Shown here: piece after piece, positions 17,022-27,087 of the stretch
How positions within the stretch are numbered: position 1 is the stretch's first letter
Layout of the letters: each line of letters starts with the position of its first letter
Assembly: GCF_007858475.1 (NCBI RefSeq)
Contig: NZ_VIGX01000003.1
Span: 342,252 to 406,251 of the forward strand
Length of the DNA: 64,000 nucleotides
Direction of reading: 5' to 3'
Origin: Tsukamurella conjunctivitidis
GTDB lineage: Bacteria; Actinomycetota; Actinomycetes; Mycobacteriales; Mycobacteriaceae
The notes under the pieces: generated by a model
Databases searched by the model: none
What the model was told of the DNA's origin: nothing
The model's input: the letters and a program-made list of their open reading frames with translations, nothing else
Translations under genes and position numbers: made by a program

Positions 17022-17151
17022 GATTCGATTCCCCTGTTCCCCGATCGAACTTCTTCGGACGCGGCGCATTTTCGACCGCGAGCGCCGAGGTGGCGCTGTC
17101 TGTCTTGTCGGTACGGCTGGGCCCACTGTTACGGCGGCCACATCACGATTC

Positions 17152-17172
17152 GGATTCGTTCAGCACGAATCC
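17152..17172. terminator. Possible hairpin in the 278-bp gap 17022-17299
   Basis: The gap between the cation-efflux gene (stop at 17300) and the secreted-protein gene holds no gene I can support. The only structure seen is a 7-bp inverted repeat, GGATTCG and CGAATCC, with a 7-nt loop. It may end leftward transcription from lepA and the efflux gene. The part near 17022-17100 must contain the promoter of the secreted-protein gene, but no clear boxes were found. Confidence 0.25.
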
Positions 17173-17299
17173 CGTTATCCTTCCGCCACTTCCGTGCAAC
17201 AGACCCGCGACCTCGCCGCCCACCAGGCCAGCGATTCGTTCCACAGAGGTGCGGAAGTGCCTGAAGTTTCCCACGATTCGCACGGGATGATAGCTCGCG

Positions 17300-18229
17300 C
17301 TAGTTGAGTCGCCAGTCCTCATAGGCGCGGGGATCGCCCAGCGGCTCGGTGTGGATCGTGGTCCGCAGATCCGCGAACCGCTCCGCGAGCTCCTGCTCCA
17401 CCTGCTCGGAGAGGTCGTGCGCGTGGTCGACGGTCCAGTCACCGGGGACGAGCATGTGCATCTGCACGAACCGCTCGTGCCCGGACTCCCGGGTCCGCAG
17501 GTCGTGGAACTCGACGCCCTGGACGCGATGCCGGTCCAGCACCTCCTCGATCCGTGCGAGGTCCTCGTCGGGCATAGCCGCATCCATGAGCCCGGCTCCG
17601 GACCGCAGCACCAGTCGCACACCCACGATCAGGATGTTGATCGCCACGGCGATCGCGATGAGCGGATCCAACGGCAGCCAGCCCGTCAGCGCGACAAGGA
17701 GGACGCCGGCGATCACGCCGACCGTCGTCCACACGTCGGTGAGGAGGTGTTTGCCGTCTGCCTGCAGGGCGAGGGAACGGTGCTCCCGCCCGACCCGCAG
17801 GAGGTAGACGCCGACGGCACCGTTGATGGCCGTCGCGAGCACGGAGATCGCGAGGCCCAGCCCGACCTGCTCCAGTTCCTGCGGGTTGAACAGGCGATTC
17901 ACCGCGGAGACGATGATGACCCCGGCGGCGACCACGATCATCACGCCCTCGAGGACAGCGGAGAAGTACTCGGCCTTGGTGTGCCCGAAGTTGTGGCCGC
18001 TGTCCGCGGGCCGCGCGACCACCCGCAGCGCGATGTACGCCGCCACCGCGGCGACCAGGTTCACCGAGGACTCGGCGGCGTCGGAGAGCAGGCCCACCGA
18101 GCCGGTCAGCAGCCAGGCGACGACCTTGAGGCCGATCGTGACCACACCGGCCGCGATGGCGACGAGCGCGTACTTCGAGAGGTCCGGGCGCAACGGGGCC
18201 GTCGGCCCGTGATCATGACCACCGCCCAT
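17300..18229 (-). CDS. Cation diffusion facilitator (CDF) family metal efflux protein
   Basis: A 309-residue CDF transporter that exports a divalent metal (Zn, Fe, Co or Mn) in exchange for protons. It has a His-containing N-terminus (GGGHDHGP), six membrane helices and a cytosolic C-terminal domain that dimerises. Family motifs include VGLLSDAAESSVNLVAA in helix 2, the HNFGHTKAEYFSAVLEGVMI loop, and ADGKHLLTDVWTTVG in helix 5 with an HxxxD metal pair. The C-terminal domain contains FHDLRTRESG and HAHDLSEQVEQEL. It starts 9 bp after the lepA stop on the same strand, so it is probably co-transcribed with lepA. The metal cannot be told from sequence. Confidence 0.88.
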   Translation of the reverse strand: MGGGHDHGPTAPLRPDLSKYALVAIAAGVVTIGLKVVAWLLTGSVGLLSDAAESSVNLVAAVAAYIALRVVARPADSGHNFGHTKAEYFSAVLEGVMIVVAAGVIIVSAVNRLFNPQELEQVGLGLAISVLATAINGAVGVYLLRVGREHRSLALQADGKHLLTDVWTTVGVIAGVLLVALTGWLPLDPLIAIAVAINILIVGVRLVLRSGAGLMDAAMPDEDLARIEEVLDRHRVQGVEFHDLRTRESGHERFVQMHMLVPGDWTVDHAHDLSEQVEQELAERFADLRTTIHTEPLGDPRAYEDWRLN

Positions 18230-18238
18230 GACCGTTCC

Positions 18239-20137
18239 CTACTTGCCCTTGGGCTTGTCCGACGCGGCGTCCGACGACAGCGCGGCGACGAAGGCCTCCT
18301 GCGGCACGTCGACCCGGCCGATCGTCTTCATGCGCTTCTTGCCCTCCTTCTGCTTCTCCAGCAGTTTGCGCTTACGGCTGATGTCGCCGCCGTAGCACTT
18401 AGCGAGGACGTCCTTGCGGATGGCGCGGATGTTCTCACGGGCGATGATCTTGGAACCGATCGCGGCCTGCACCGGCACCTCGAACTGCTGGCGCGGGATG
18501 AGCTCCTTGAGCTTGACCGTCATCTTGTTGCCGTACGCCTGCGCGCCGTCCCGGTGCACGATCGCACTGAAGGCGTCGACGGCCTCACCCTGCAGCAGGA
18601 TGTCCACTTTGACCAGGTCGGACTGCTGTTCGCCCGACTCCTCGTAGTCGAGCGAGGCGTAGCCGCGGGTGCGGGACTTCAGCGAGTCGAAGAAGTCAAA
18701 GATGATCTCGGCCATCGGCAACGTGTAGCGCAGCTCCACGCGGCTCTCGGACAGGTAGTCCATGCCGCCGAGCTCGCCCCGTCGCGCCTGGCACAGCTCC
18801 ATGATCGTGCCGACGAACTCGCTGGGCGCGATGATCGTGGTCTTGGTGATCGGTTCGTAGGTCTCGCGCAGTTTGCCGTCGGGCCAGTCGGACGGGTTGG
18901 TGACGATCTGCTCCTTGCCGTCCTCGCCGACGACGCGGTAGACCACGTTCGGCGAGGTGGAGATCAGATCGAGGCCGAACTCGCGCTGCAGCCGCTCCCG
19001 GGTGATCTCCATGTGCAGGAGCCCGAGGAAGCCGCAGCGGAAGCCGAAGCCCAGCGCGACCGAGGTCTCCGGCTCGTAGGTGAGTGCCGCGTCGTTGAGC
19101 TGCAGTTTGTCGAGTGCCTCGCGCAGGGCCGGGTAGTCCGAGCCATCGACGGGATACAGGCCGGAGTACACCATCGGCCGCGGCTCCTGGTACCCCGTGA
19201 GGGCCTCCTCCGCGCCATTGCGCGCACTCGTCACGGTGTCGCCGACCTTCGACTGACGCACGTCCTTCACGCCGGTGATGAGATAGCCCACCTCGCCCAC
19301 ACCGAGGCCCTTCGTGGCCTTCGGCTCCGGCGAGACGATGCCCACCTCGAGCAGCTCGTGGGTCGCGCCCGTCGACATCATCTTGATCTTCTCGCGCGGG
19401 ACGATCTTGCCGTCGACCACGCGGATGTAGGTGACGACGCCGCGGTAGGTGTCGTAGACCGAGTCGAAGATCATCGCGCGGGCCGGGGCGTCGGCGTCGC
19501 CGACGGGGGCGGGCACGCGCTCGATCACGCGGTCGAGAAGAGCACCGACACCCTCGCCGGTCTTGCCCGAGACGCGCAGCACATCGTCGGGCTCGCAGCC
19601 GATGATGTGCGCGATCTCCTCGGCGTACCGGTCCGGATCGGCAGCCGGCAGGTCGATCTTGTTGAGGACCGGAATGATCTCCAAGTCCTTGTCCATCGCC
19701 AGGTACAGGTTCGCGAGGGTCTGCGCCTCGATGCCCTGCGCGGCGTCCACGAGCAACACAGCACCCTCGCAGGCCTCCAGCGCGCGCGAGACCTCGTAGG
19801 TGAAGTCCACGTGCCCGGGGGTGTCGATGAGGTGGAGGACGTACTCGTCCTTCGTCCCGTCCTCGGCGGTCACTGTCCACGGCAACCGGACGTTCTGCGC
19901 CTTGATGGTGATGCCGCGCTCGCGCTCGATGTCCATGCGATCGAGGTACTGCGCCCGCATGGCGCGCTCCTCGACCACACCCGTGAGCTGCAGCATCCGG
20001 TCGGCCAGGGTCGACTTGCCGTGGTCGATGTGCGCGATGATGCAGAAGTTACGGATCCGGGCGGGATCCGTGAAGGTGGTGTCGGCGAAGCTGGGAATCG
20101 GTCTCACTCCTCGGGCGGCTGGCCGGGTTCCCGGCAC
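18239..20137 (-). CDS. lepA: Elongation factor 4 (LepA)
   Basis: A 632-residue translational GTPase that acts on stalled ribosomes and in 30S biogenesis. The G domain has [16 protein letters not shown] (P-loop), [20 protein letters not shown] (switch I), [19 protein letters not shown] (switch II) and [12 protein letters not shown]. The LepA-specific C-terminal domain is present with [20 protein letters not shown] near residue 585. The GTG at 20137 has AAAGG six bases upstream and gives about 24 extra residues before the conserved [16 protein letters not shown], as in other members of the order. It lies downstream of a GNAT gene and upstream of the cation-efflux gene. Confidence 0.96.
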   Translation of the reverse strand: MPGTRPAARGVRPIPSFADTTFTDPARIRNFCIIAHIDHGKSTLADRMLQLTGVVEERAMRAQYLDRMDIERERGITIKAQNVRLPWTVTAEDGTKDEYVLHLIDTPGHVDFTYEVSRALEACEGAVLLVDAAQGIEAQTLANLYLAMDKDLEIIPVLNKIDLPAADPDRYAEEIAHIIGCEPDDVLRVSGKTGEGVGALLDRVIERVPAPVGDADAPARAMIFDSVYDTYRGVVTYIRVVDGKIVPREKIKMMSTGATHELLEVGIVSPEPKATKGLGVGEVGYLITGVKDVRQSKVGDTVTSARNGAEEALTGYQEPRPMVYSGLYPVDGSDYPALREALDKLQLNDAALTYEPETSVALGFGFRCGFLGLLHMEITRERLQREFGLDLISTSPNVVYRVVGEDGKEQIVTNPSDWPDGKLRETYEPITKTTIIAPSEFVGTIMELCQARRGELGGMDYLSESRVELRYTLPMAEIIFDFFDSLKSRTRGYASLDYEESGEQQSDLVKVDILLQGEAVDAFSAIVHRDGAQAYGNKMTVKLKELIPRQQFEVPVQAAIGSKIIARENIRAIRKDVLAKCYGGDISRKRKLLEKQKEGKKRMKTIGRVDVPQEAFVAALSSDAASDKPKGK

Positions 20138-20155
20138 ACGTCACCTTTCAGTTTC

Positions 20156-20791
20156 TCATGCCGCAGCGAACGGGCGCACCATGGTGAGCTGGTGGACCCG
20201 CGCGCCGCGGTATCGGACGCCCGGCACCGTCGGGCTCGGGCCGTACGGGACGAACCCGTGACGCTCGAAGAACCGGATCGCGCGCGGGTTCTCGACCAGC
20301 GTCTGGAGATGGCAACCGGCCCCGTCCAGGGCGCCCATCCAGGCCTCCATGAGCCCGTCCGCCGCGCCCGTGCCGCGCGCCTCCGGCGCGACGTCGATGT
20401 GCAGGTGCGCGGGCCAACGGTCGTCGTGCAGTTCTCCCGAGGCCGACGGCTCGCGGCGGCACACCGTCGCCATGTCGAGCGCCGCGCGCCCGAAGAAGCG
20501 GGCGGTCGCCGGCCGCAGCAGCACGGCCGGGCTGCGGAGCGCGCCGATCAGGCGATCGTCCTCCGACGGCAGGGCGGCGCCCGGCGGGCAGCCCGTGAGG
20601 TAGCCGACGAGGGCCCCGTCCGTCTCGGCGACGAACAGCGATTCCGGGCAGTGCTCGATGTAGGGATCGAGGTAGACGGCTCGTTCGGACTCCGGGTGGC
20701 GCCACAGGTCCCCCGACGGGGAGCCCTCCCCCGCTCGGATGAAGAGGGCACGCAGAGCCTCCGCGTCGGAGGCCCGGTAGGTGCGGATCAC
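20156..20791 (-). CDS. GNAT family N-acetyltransferase
   Basis: A 211-residue acetyltransferase. The N-terminus IRTYRASDAEALRALFIRA is typical of GNAT proteins. The acetyl-CoA-binding motif A is LHIDVAPEARGTGAADGLM near residue 130, and motif B-like ENPRAIRFFERHGFVPYG follows near 165. The acceptor substrate is unknown. It precedes lepA by 18 bp and is divergent from the betaine-carrier gene. The start is GTG. Confidence 0.83.
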   Translation of the reverse strand: MIRTYRASDAEALRALFIRAGEGSPSGDLWRHPESERAVYLDPYIEHCPESLFVAETDGALVGYLTGCPPGAALPSEDDRLIGALRSPAVLLRPATARFFGRAALDMATVCRREPSASGELHDDRWPAHLHIDVAPEARGTGAADGLMEAWMGALDGAGCHLQTLVENPRAIRFFERHGFVPYGPSPTVPGVRYRGARVHQLTMVRPFAAA

Positions 20792-20863
20792 GGCCGTCGC
20801 GCCCCATCCGGGGAATGACCGTCCTCGTCCGGTTTCATGGCGTCCACGGTAACGTCGAACGAC

Positions 20864-23023
20864 ATGAGTGATTCTGAATCCTCACGAACATCGAAACCAG
20901 CAGAGACGACACCGACACCGACGAGCTCCTTGAACCGCCGAGTCTTCATCGCCGCCGCAGGCTCGGTCGTGGCCTTCGCCCTCTGGGCGCTCGCCTCTCC
21001 CGGAACCGCGGAGAGTGTGATCAGCGGCGTCGTCACCTTCATCACCACCTGGTTCGGATGGTGGTACTTCCTCCTCGCGACGGTGATCGTCGGCGTCGTG
21101 GTCTTCATCGGCTTGAGCCGCTACGGCACCTACCGCCTCGGCCCCGAGGAGTCCCGGCCCGAGTACAGCCTGTTCACCTGGACGTCGATGCTGTTCGCGG
21201 CGGGCATCGGCATCGACCTGATGTTCTTCTCCGTGGCCGAACCCGTGAGCCACTACCTCAATCCCCCGGTCGGCTCCGGCGAGAACAATCACGCCGCGCG
21301 CGAGGCCGTCACCTGGACGGTCTTCCACTACGGCGTCACCGGCTGGGCGATGTACGCACTGATGGGCGGAGCGCTCGCCTACTTCGCCTTCCGCCACAAC
21401 CTTCCGCTGACGATCCGTGCAGCGCTCTACCCGATCCTGGGCAAGCGCGTGCACGGCCGGCTCGGCGACGCCGTCGACGTGGCCGCCGTGCTCGGCACCA
21501 TCTTCGGCATCGCCACGTCGCTGGGCATCGGCATCGTCCAGCTCAACTACGGACTGCACGAGCTGTTCGGCGTGCCACAGGGCAAAGCCGCGCAGATCGG
21601 TCTCATCGTGCTGTCCGTGATCGTCGCGACGATCTCGGCGACCTCCGGTGTCGACAAGGGCATCCGGCGGCTCAGCGAGCTCAACGTGATCCTGGCGATC
21701 CTGTTGCTCGTCTACATCCTGGTGGCGGGCCGCACCGACTTCCTGCTCAACGGACTGGTCCAGAACACGGGCGACTACCTCTCGACCTTCCTCGACCGCA
21801 CGATGGACACCTTCGCGTGGGGCCAGATCAATCCGGAGACCGCGGGGAACGATCCACGCGGCTGGCTCGACTCCTGGACGTTGTTCTTCTGGGCGTGGTG
21901 GGTGGCGTGGGCACCTTTCGTGGGCCTGTTCCTCGCCCGCATCTCGCGCGGCCGCACGTTGCGCCAGTTCGTCTTCGGCGTGCTCGTCGTGCCGTTCAGC
22001 TTCATCCTCGTGTGGATCTCGATCTTCGGGAACAGCGCCCTCGAGGTCGCGCGCGGCGACAAGACCTTCGCCGAGGCGACCGCGTCGACCCCTGAGGTGG
22101 GCTTCTACTCGCTGCTCGAGACGTACCCCGGCGCCCCCTTGCTGCTCGCCGTCGCGACCATCACCGGCCTGCTGTTCTACGTCACGAGCGCCGACTCCGG
22201 CTCGCTGGTGATGGGCAACTTCACGTCGAAACTCGACGATCCGATGGCGGACTGCGCCCGCAGCACCCGCATCTTCTGGTCCTTCGCGATCGGTCTGCTG
22301 ACCCTTGCCATGCTGTTCGCGGGCAACGACGGATCGATCGTGACGCTGCAGAAGGCGACGATCATCATGGGCCTGCCCTTCTCGTTCGTGCTCGCCCTGG
22401 TGGGACTCTCGCTGCTGCGCGCTCTGCACACCGAGTCGTACAAGCTGGACAGCTACCGCACGGCGCTGCCGAAGTCCCTGGCCGCGGGCCGCGGCAGCAG
22501 CGAGCCGGGCAGTTGGCGCAGGCGGCTGCTGGCGACGGTCCACTACCCGAGCCGCAACGCCACGCTGAAGTTCCTGGAGAACACCGTCGGTCCCGCGATG
22601 CGGGACGTGGCCGCGGAGTTCGCGTCCGAAGGGGTGTCGGCCTCGATCGACGAGTCGGGGCGCAGCGAGTCGCTGCCCTCCCCCACGCTCACCGTCGACC
22701 TGGCCGGCGAGCCGCACTTCGAGTACTGCGTGTGGCCCGTCTCCGCCCCCGCACCGAGCTACGCGATCCTCGCGCAGCGATCCGACGACCGCTACTTCCG
22801 CTGCGAGGTCTACCTCGCCGAGGGCTCCCAGGGGTACACGCTCAACGGCTACACCCGCGAGCAGATCATCGGCGACATCCTCGACCAGTACGAGCGGCAC
22901 CTCGGTTACCTGCACCTGCGGCGCGCCGCATCCGACCACCACGACGGCCACGACGAATCCACCGACACCCGAACCGATCCCGACCCTGAAGCGTCCGCAG
23001 AACCCGAAGGGACACCCGCATGA
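20864..23023 (+). CDS. betT: BCCT family choline/betaine transporter (BetT type)
   Basis: A carrier of the betaine/choline/carnitine family, about 719 residues and 12 membrane helices. The signature region is WTLFFWAWWVAWAPFVGLFL near residue 335, and the choline-binding helix region is AGIGIDLMFFSVAEP. It has a long hydrophilic C-terminal tail of about 170 residues, as in BetT carriers where the tail senses osmotic state. It lies first in an operon with betaine-aldehyde and choline dehydrogenases (ATGA overlap to the next gene), so choline is the likely cargo. A start at 20864 is preferred because TAACGT (20850-20855) ends 8 nt upstream; an in-frame ATG at 20837 is the alternative. Confidence 0.92.
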   Translation: MSDSESSRTSKPAETTPTPTSSLNRRVFIAAAGSVVAFALWALASPGTAESVISGVVTFITTWFGWWYFLLATVIVGVVVFIGLSRYGTYRLGPEESRPEYSLFTWTSMLFAAGIGIDLMFFSVAEPVSHYLNPPVGSGENNHAAREAVTWTVFHYGVTGWAMYALMGGALAYFAFRHNLPLTIRAALYPILGKRVHGRLGDAVDVAAVLGTIFGIATSLGIGIVQLNYGLHELFGVPQGKAAQIGLIVLSVIVATISATSGVDKGIRRLSELNVILAILLLVYILVAGRTDFLLNGLVQNTGDYLSTFLDRTMDTFAWGQINPETAGNDPRGWLDSWTLFFWAWWVAWAPFVGLFLARISRGRTLRQFVFGVLVVPFSFILVWISIFGNSALEVARGDKTFAEATASTPEVGFYSLLETYPGAPLLLAVATITGLLFYVTSADSGSLVMGNFTSKLDDPMADCARSTRIFWSFAIGLLTLAMLFAGNDGSIVTLQKATIIMGLPFSFVLALVGLSLLRALHTESYKLDSYRTALPKSLAAGRGSSEPGSWRRRLLATVHYPSRNATLKFLENTVGPAMRDVAAEFASEGVSASIDESGRSESLPSPTLTVDLAGEPHFEYCVWPVSAPAPSYAILAQRSDDRYFRCEVYLAEGSQGYTLNGYTREQIIGDILDQYERHLGYLHLRRAASDHHDGHDESTDTRTDPDPEASAEPEGTPA

Positions 23024-24537
23024 CCGAACCCACCCTGTTCATCGACGGCGCCTGGCGCCACAGCGAGAGCGGCGGAACCCGCACGATCGTCTGCCCCGCC
23101 GACGGCACCGAGGTCGGCATCGTCGACGAGGCGACCCCGGCCGACACCGAGGCCGCGATCGCCGCGGCCCGCCGCGCCTTCGACACCGGCCCGTGGCCGC
23201 ACATCCCCGCCGCCGAGCGCGGCGATCTACTGCTCGCCGTCGCCGACGCCCTCGACCGCCGCCGCGACGAGTTCGCCCGCGCGGAGACGCTCGACACCGG
23301 CAAGCGCCTGTACGAGTCGGAGCTCGACATGGCCGACATCGCCGCCTGCTTCCGCTACTTCGGCAAGCTCGCCGGTCAGGAGAGCGGCCGTATCGTCGAC
23401 GCCGGGTCGGCGGACGTCGCCTCGCAGATCGTGTACGAGCCCGTGGGCGTGTGCGGGATGATCACTCCCTGGAACTACCCCCTGTTGCAGGCGGCGTGGA
23501 AGGTCGCGCCGGCGCTGGCCGCCGGAGACACCTTCGTGCTCAAACCCTCCGAGCTGACGCCGCACACCTCGATCCTGCTGATGAAGGTGCTCCAGGAGGT
23601 CGGCCTGCCCGCGGGCGTCGCCAACCTCGTGCTCGGCGCGGGTGCGCAGGCGGGCGCGCCGCTCTCCACCCATCCGGACGTGGATCTCGTGTCCTTCACC
23701 GGCGGACTGGTGACCGGCCGGATCATCGCCGCGAACGCCGCCGGCACCGTCAAGAAGGTCGCACTCGAGCTGGGCGGCAAGAACCCCAACGTGATCTTCG
23801 CCGACAGCTGCGCCACGCCGGAGGGCCTGGCCGCGGCCGTCGACAACGCCCTCAACGCCGCCTTCCTGCACTCCGGACAGGTGTGCTCGGCGGGTGCGCG
23901 GCTCGTGATCGAGGAGTCGGTGCACGACGTCTTCGTCGACGAGCTGGTGCGCCGCGCCGAGGGGATCCGCCAGGGTCTCCCCTACGCCGAGGGCACGGAA
24001 ACGGGGCCGCTGATCTCCGCGGCGCACCGGGACAAGGTGCACGCCTACGTCGAGAAGGCGCGCGAGGACGGCGCGATCGTCCGCACGGGCGGCGCCTTCG
24101 CCACGGGCGATCAGGGGTCCGGCGCGCTCGACGCCGGCTACTTCTACCTCCCGACGGTGCTGGACCGCTGCGATCCGTCGATGGCCTGCGTGCACGACGA
24201 GGCCTTCGGGCCGACCGTCACCGTCGAGACCTTCACCACGGAGGACGAGGCCGTGTCGATCGCCAACGACACGGAGTACGGGCTGGCGGGCGCTGTGTGG
24301 TCGGCGGACGGCGGCCGCGCCAAGCGCGTGGCGCGGCGGCTGCGGCACGGCACCGTCTGGATCAACGACTTCGGGCCGTACCTCCCCCAAGCCGAGTGGG
24401 GTGGTTTCGGCGCCTCGGGCATCGGGCGTGAGCTCGGGCCCACGGGCCTCGGCGAATACCTCGAGGCCAAGCACGTCTACGAGAACCTGCGGCCGTCCGT
24501 CACCGGGTGGTTCGCCGAGCGGAAGGACGAGAAGTGA
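23020..24537 (+). CDS. betB: Betaine-aldehyde dehydrogenase
   Basis: A 505-residue NAD(P)-dependent aldehyde dehydrogenase that converts betaine aldehyde to glycine betaine. The catalytic Cys289 lies in SGQVCSAGARLVIEE and the general base Glu250 in LELGGKNPNVIFAD. The cofactor-loop segments GMITPWNYPLLQAAWKVAPA and FVLKPSELTPHTS are present. It overlaps the carrier gene (ATGA) and is itself overlapped by betA (GTGA), so the three are one translationally coupled operon. Assignment to betaine aldehyde rather than another aldehyde rests on this context. Confidence 0.93.
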   Translation: MTEPTLFIDGAWRHSESGGTRTIVCPADGTEVGIVDEATPADTEAAIAAARRAFDTGPWPHIPAAERGDLLLAVADALDRRRDEFARAETLDTGKRLYESELDMADIAACFRYFGKLAGQESGRIVDAGSADVASQIVYEPVGVCGMITPWNYPLLQAAWKVAPALAAGDTFVLKPSELTPHTSILLMKVLQEVGLPAGVANLVLGAGAQAGAPLSTHPDVDLVSFTGGLVTGRIIAANAAGTVKKVALELGGKNPNVIFADSCATPEGLAAAVDNALNAAFLHSGQVCSAGARLVIEESVHDVFVDELVRRAEGIRQGLPYAEGTETGPLISAAHRDKVHAYVEKAREDGAIVRTGGAFATGDQGSGALDAGYFYLPTVLDRCDPSMACVHDEAFGPTVTVETFTTEDEAVSIANDTEYGLAGAVWSADGGRAKRVARRLRHGTVWINDFGPYLPQAEWGGFGASGIGRELGPTGLGEYLEAKHVYENLRPSVTGWFAERKDEK

Positions 24538-26102
24538 GCAGCGAGACCTTCGATTACGTGGTGGTGGGCGCCGGTTCCGCCGGGGCGGCCGTCGCCGCCC
24601 GCCTCTCCGAGGACCCGGCGGTGACGGTCTGCCTGCTGGAGGCCGGACCGTCCGACGTGGGCGACGACGCGATCCTGCAACTGGACCGCTGGATGGAGCT
24701 GCTCGAATCCGGTTACGACTGGGACTACCCCATCGAGCCGCAGGAGAACGGCAACTCCTTCATGCGGCACGCCCGCGCGAAGGTGTTGGGCGGCTGTAGT
24801 TCCCACAACAGCTGCATCGCCTTCTGGGCGCCCCGCGAGGACCTGGACTCGTGGGAGCACGATCACGGCGCCACCGGCTGGGGCGCGGATTCGGTGTACC
24901 GCCTGTACCCGACGATCGAGAGCAACGACGCCCCCGGCGACCACCACGGGCGATCCGGACCGGTGCACATCATGACCGTGCCGCCGAACGATCCGTGCGG
25001 CGTCGCGCTGCTCGACGCCTGCGAGGAGGTCGGCATCCCCCGCGCGGAGTTCAACTCCGGGACCACGGTCACCAACGGCGCCAACTTCTTCCAGATCAAC
25101 CGTCGCGCCGACGGGACGCGGTCCTCCTCGTCGGTGAGCTACCTGCACCCGATCCTGGACCGGGAGAACCTGACCATCCGTACCGGCGCGTGGGCCAAGC
25201 GCGTCGTCTTCGACACCTCCGGCGATCTGCCGCGTGCCACCGGCGTGGACATCACGGACAACGCCTTCGGGCGCACCACCTTCGTCGAGGCGCGCCGCGA
25301 GGTGATCGTGAGCGCGGGCGCGATCGACTCGCCGAAGCTGCTGATGCTCTCGGGGATCGGGCCCGCGGATCACCTGCGGGAGACCGGCATCGACGTCCTC
25401 GTCGACTCGCCGGGTGTGGGCGCGCACCTGCAGGATCACCCGGAGGGCGTGATCGGCTTCGAGACCTCGCGGCCGATGGTGCGCGAATCCACGCAGTGGT
25501 GGGAGATCGGGATCTTCACCCCCACTGAGTACGGCCTGGACCGGCCGGACCTGATGATGCACTACGGCAGCGTGCCCTTCGACATGCACACGGTGCGGCA
25601 GGGCTACCCCACCGCGGAGAACACCTTCTGCCTCACGCCGAACGTCACGCACGCGCGCTCGCGCGGCACCGTCCGGCTGCGGACCCGCGATTTCCGGGAC
25701 AAGCCCAAGGTCGATCCGCGGTACTTCACCGATCCCGAGGGACACGACCTCAAGGTCATGATCGCCGGGATCCGGAAGGCGCGCGAGATCGCGGAGGCGG
25801 GCCCGCTGAAGGACTGGATCGAGCGGGAGCTCTACCCCGGCCCCGGGGCGCAGACCGACGCCGAACTGGCCGACTACATCCGACGCACGCACAACACCGT
25901 CTACCACCCGGCGGGCACGGTGCGGATGGGCGCCGTCGACGACCCGATGTCGCCGCTGGACCCGGAACTGCGGGTCAAGGGCACCGCGGGACTGCGGGTG
26001 GCGGACGCCTCCGTCTTCCCCGAGCACACCACGGTGAACCCGAACATCACCGTGATGCTCGTGGGCGAGCGCTGCGCCGAACTGGTGACCGCGAGCCGCT
26101 GA
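24534..26102 (+). CDS. betA: Choline dehydrogenase (GMC oxidoreductase)
   Basis: A 522-residue FAD flavoprotein of the glucose-methanol-choline family that oxidises choline to betaine aldehyde. The FAD motif DYVVVGAGSAGAAVAARLSE is at the N-terminus. GMC signature 1 is ARAKVLGGCSSHNSCIAFW near residue 80, and signature 2 is SAGAIDSPKLLMLSGIGP near 258. The catalytic His region is RTHNTVYHPAGTVRMG near residue 455, followed by VNPNITVMLVGERCAEL. The GTG start overlaps the betB stop. With betT and betB it makes a complete uptake and conversion route for the osmoprotectant glycine betaine. It converges on the sigma factor gene. Confidence 0.93.
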   Translation: MSSETFDYVVVGAGSAGAAVAARLSEDPAVTVCLLEAGPSDVGDDAILQLDRWMELLESGYDWDYPIEPQENGNSFMRHARAKVLGGCSSHNSCIAFWAPREDLDSWEHDHGATGWGADSVYRLYPTIESNDAPGDHHGRSGPVHIMTVPPNDPCGVALLDACEEVGIPRAEFNSGTTVTNGANFFQINRRADGTRSSSSVSYLHPILDRENLTIRTGAWAKRVVFDTSGDLPRATGVDITDNAFGRTTFVEARREVIVSAGAIDSPKLLMLSGIGPADHLRETGIDVLVDSPGVGAHLQDHPEGVIGFETSRPMVRESTQWWEIGIFTPTEYGLDRPDLMMHYGSVPFDMHTVRQGYPTAENTFCLTPNVTHARSRGTVRLRTRDFRDKPKVDPRYFTDPEGHDLKVMIAGIRKAREIAEAGPLKDWIERELYPGPGAQTDAELADYIRRTHNTVYHPAGTVRMGAVDDPMSPLDPELRVKGTAGLRVADASVFPEHTTVNPNITVMLVGERCAELVTASR

Positions 26103-26117
26103 CCGTCCCGCTCCGGA

Positions 26118-27080
26118 TCAGCGCGCGGCCAGACGGGCCGGGAGGCCGAAGGCCTCGAACCGGTCCGCCTGATCGAGGCACGTGGTCACCCGGGTGACAC
26201 GGGCGCCGTCGGATTCGACGACGACGAGGGCGAACGGGACCATCCCGTCCTCGTCGCCCGGCGCGTACTGACCGAACGCGGGTGCGCCGTTCGCGGTCGT
26301 CGGGACGAGGCGGTGCCCGACGCAGGCGTCACCCCCCGCGAACATCGCGGCGTAGTCCTCGGCGCCGCGGAGCCAGAAGGCGACGGGCGGCATGGAGAAG
26401 ACCACGTCCTCCGCCAACAGCGCGGCCAGGCCGGCGGCATCGTGCCGCTCGAAGGCGCGCACGAAGCCGTCGAGCAGCCGGGTGTCCACCTCGCCCGCCG
26501 GAACATCCGACGGTGCCGGGGCCGCACCGGCGAGAACCTTCCGGGCGCGCTGCAGCGACGAGTGCGCCGCCGCCGCGCTGATCCCCAGGATCGCCGCGGT
26601 CTCGGCGGCGCTGTGCCGGTACACGTCGCGCAGCACGAGCACGGCGCGCTGGGGCGGCGTCAGGTGCTGCAGCGCCGCGACGAAGGCCATCCGGATCGTC
26701 TCGTGCCGCTCGGCGGCCGCCGCCGGATCGGACTCCGCGGTGTCGGGCAGCGGCGTCACCCAACTCCCGGGAGGCAGCTCGGCGAAGGCCTGCTCTCCGG
26801 CTCCGCCCCGCTCGGACAGGTCGGTCGGCAGTGCTCGGCGCGCGGCGGCGCGGAGCAGATCGATGCAGTAGCGCGACGCGATCGCGTACGCCCAGGTCCG
26901 GACGCTCGCGCGGGCGGGGTCGTAGCCGTCCCGCGCGCGCCACAGCCGCAGCAGCACCTCCTGCGCGGCGTCCTCCGCGCCGGCCCCGTCACCGATCATC
27001 CGGTAGCAGTGGCGGACCAGCTCGGGCCGCAGGTCACCGAGGACGCTCTCATCGATCACCGCGTCGTCGATCACCGCCAC
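26118..27080 (-). CDS. ECF sigma factor with C-terminal SnoaL-like domain (SigG/SigJ type)
   Basis: A 320-residue extracytoplasmic-function sigma factor. Region 2 includes VRHCYRMIGDGAGAEDAAQE and VRTWAYAIASRYCIDLLRAA. Region 4 is HLTPPQRAVLVLRDVYRHSA with the helix-turn-helix AAILGISAAAAHSSLQRARK near residue 165. Residues about 205-320 form a SnoaL/NTF2-like domain (LLDGFVRAFERHDAAGLAAL), which in such factors often replaces an anti-sigma factor by regulating activity in cis. The target regulon is unknown; no anti-sigma gene is adjacent. It is 7 bp downstream of a DinB/maleylpyruvate-isomerase-like gene, and these two may form an operon. The start is GTG. Confidence 0.87.
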   Translation of the reverse strand: MAVIDDAVIDESVLGDLRPELVRHCYRMIGDGAGAEDAAQEVLLRLWRARDGYDPARASVRTWAYAIASRYCIDLLRAAARRALPTDLSERGGAGEQAFAELPPGSWVTPLPDTAESDPAAAAERHETIRMAFVAALQHLTPPQRAVLVLRDVYRHSAAETAAILGISAAAAHSSLQRARKVLAGAAPAPSDVPAGEVDTRLLDGFVRAFERHDAAGLAALLAEDVVFSMPPVAFWLRGAEDYAAMFAGGDACVGHRLVPTTANGAPAFGQYAPGDEDGMVPFALVVVESDGARVTRVTTCLDQADRFEAFGLPARLAAR

Positions 27081-27087
27081 GGGGCGA

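Noticed and set aside
17351-20818. A 1155-codon open frame on the plus strand across the cation-efflux, lepA and GNAT genes
   Set aside because: It is antisense to three well-recognised genes and has His/Arg/Glu-rich composition typical of a shadow frame in GC-rich DNA.
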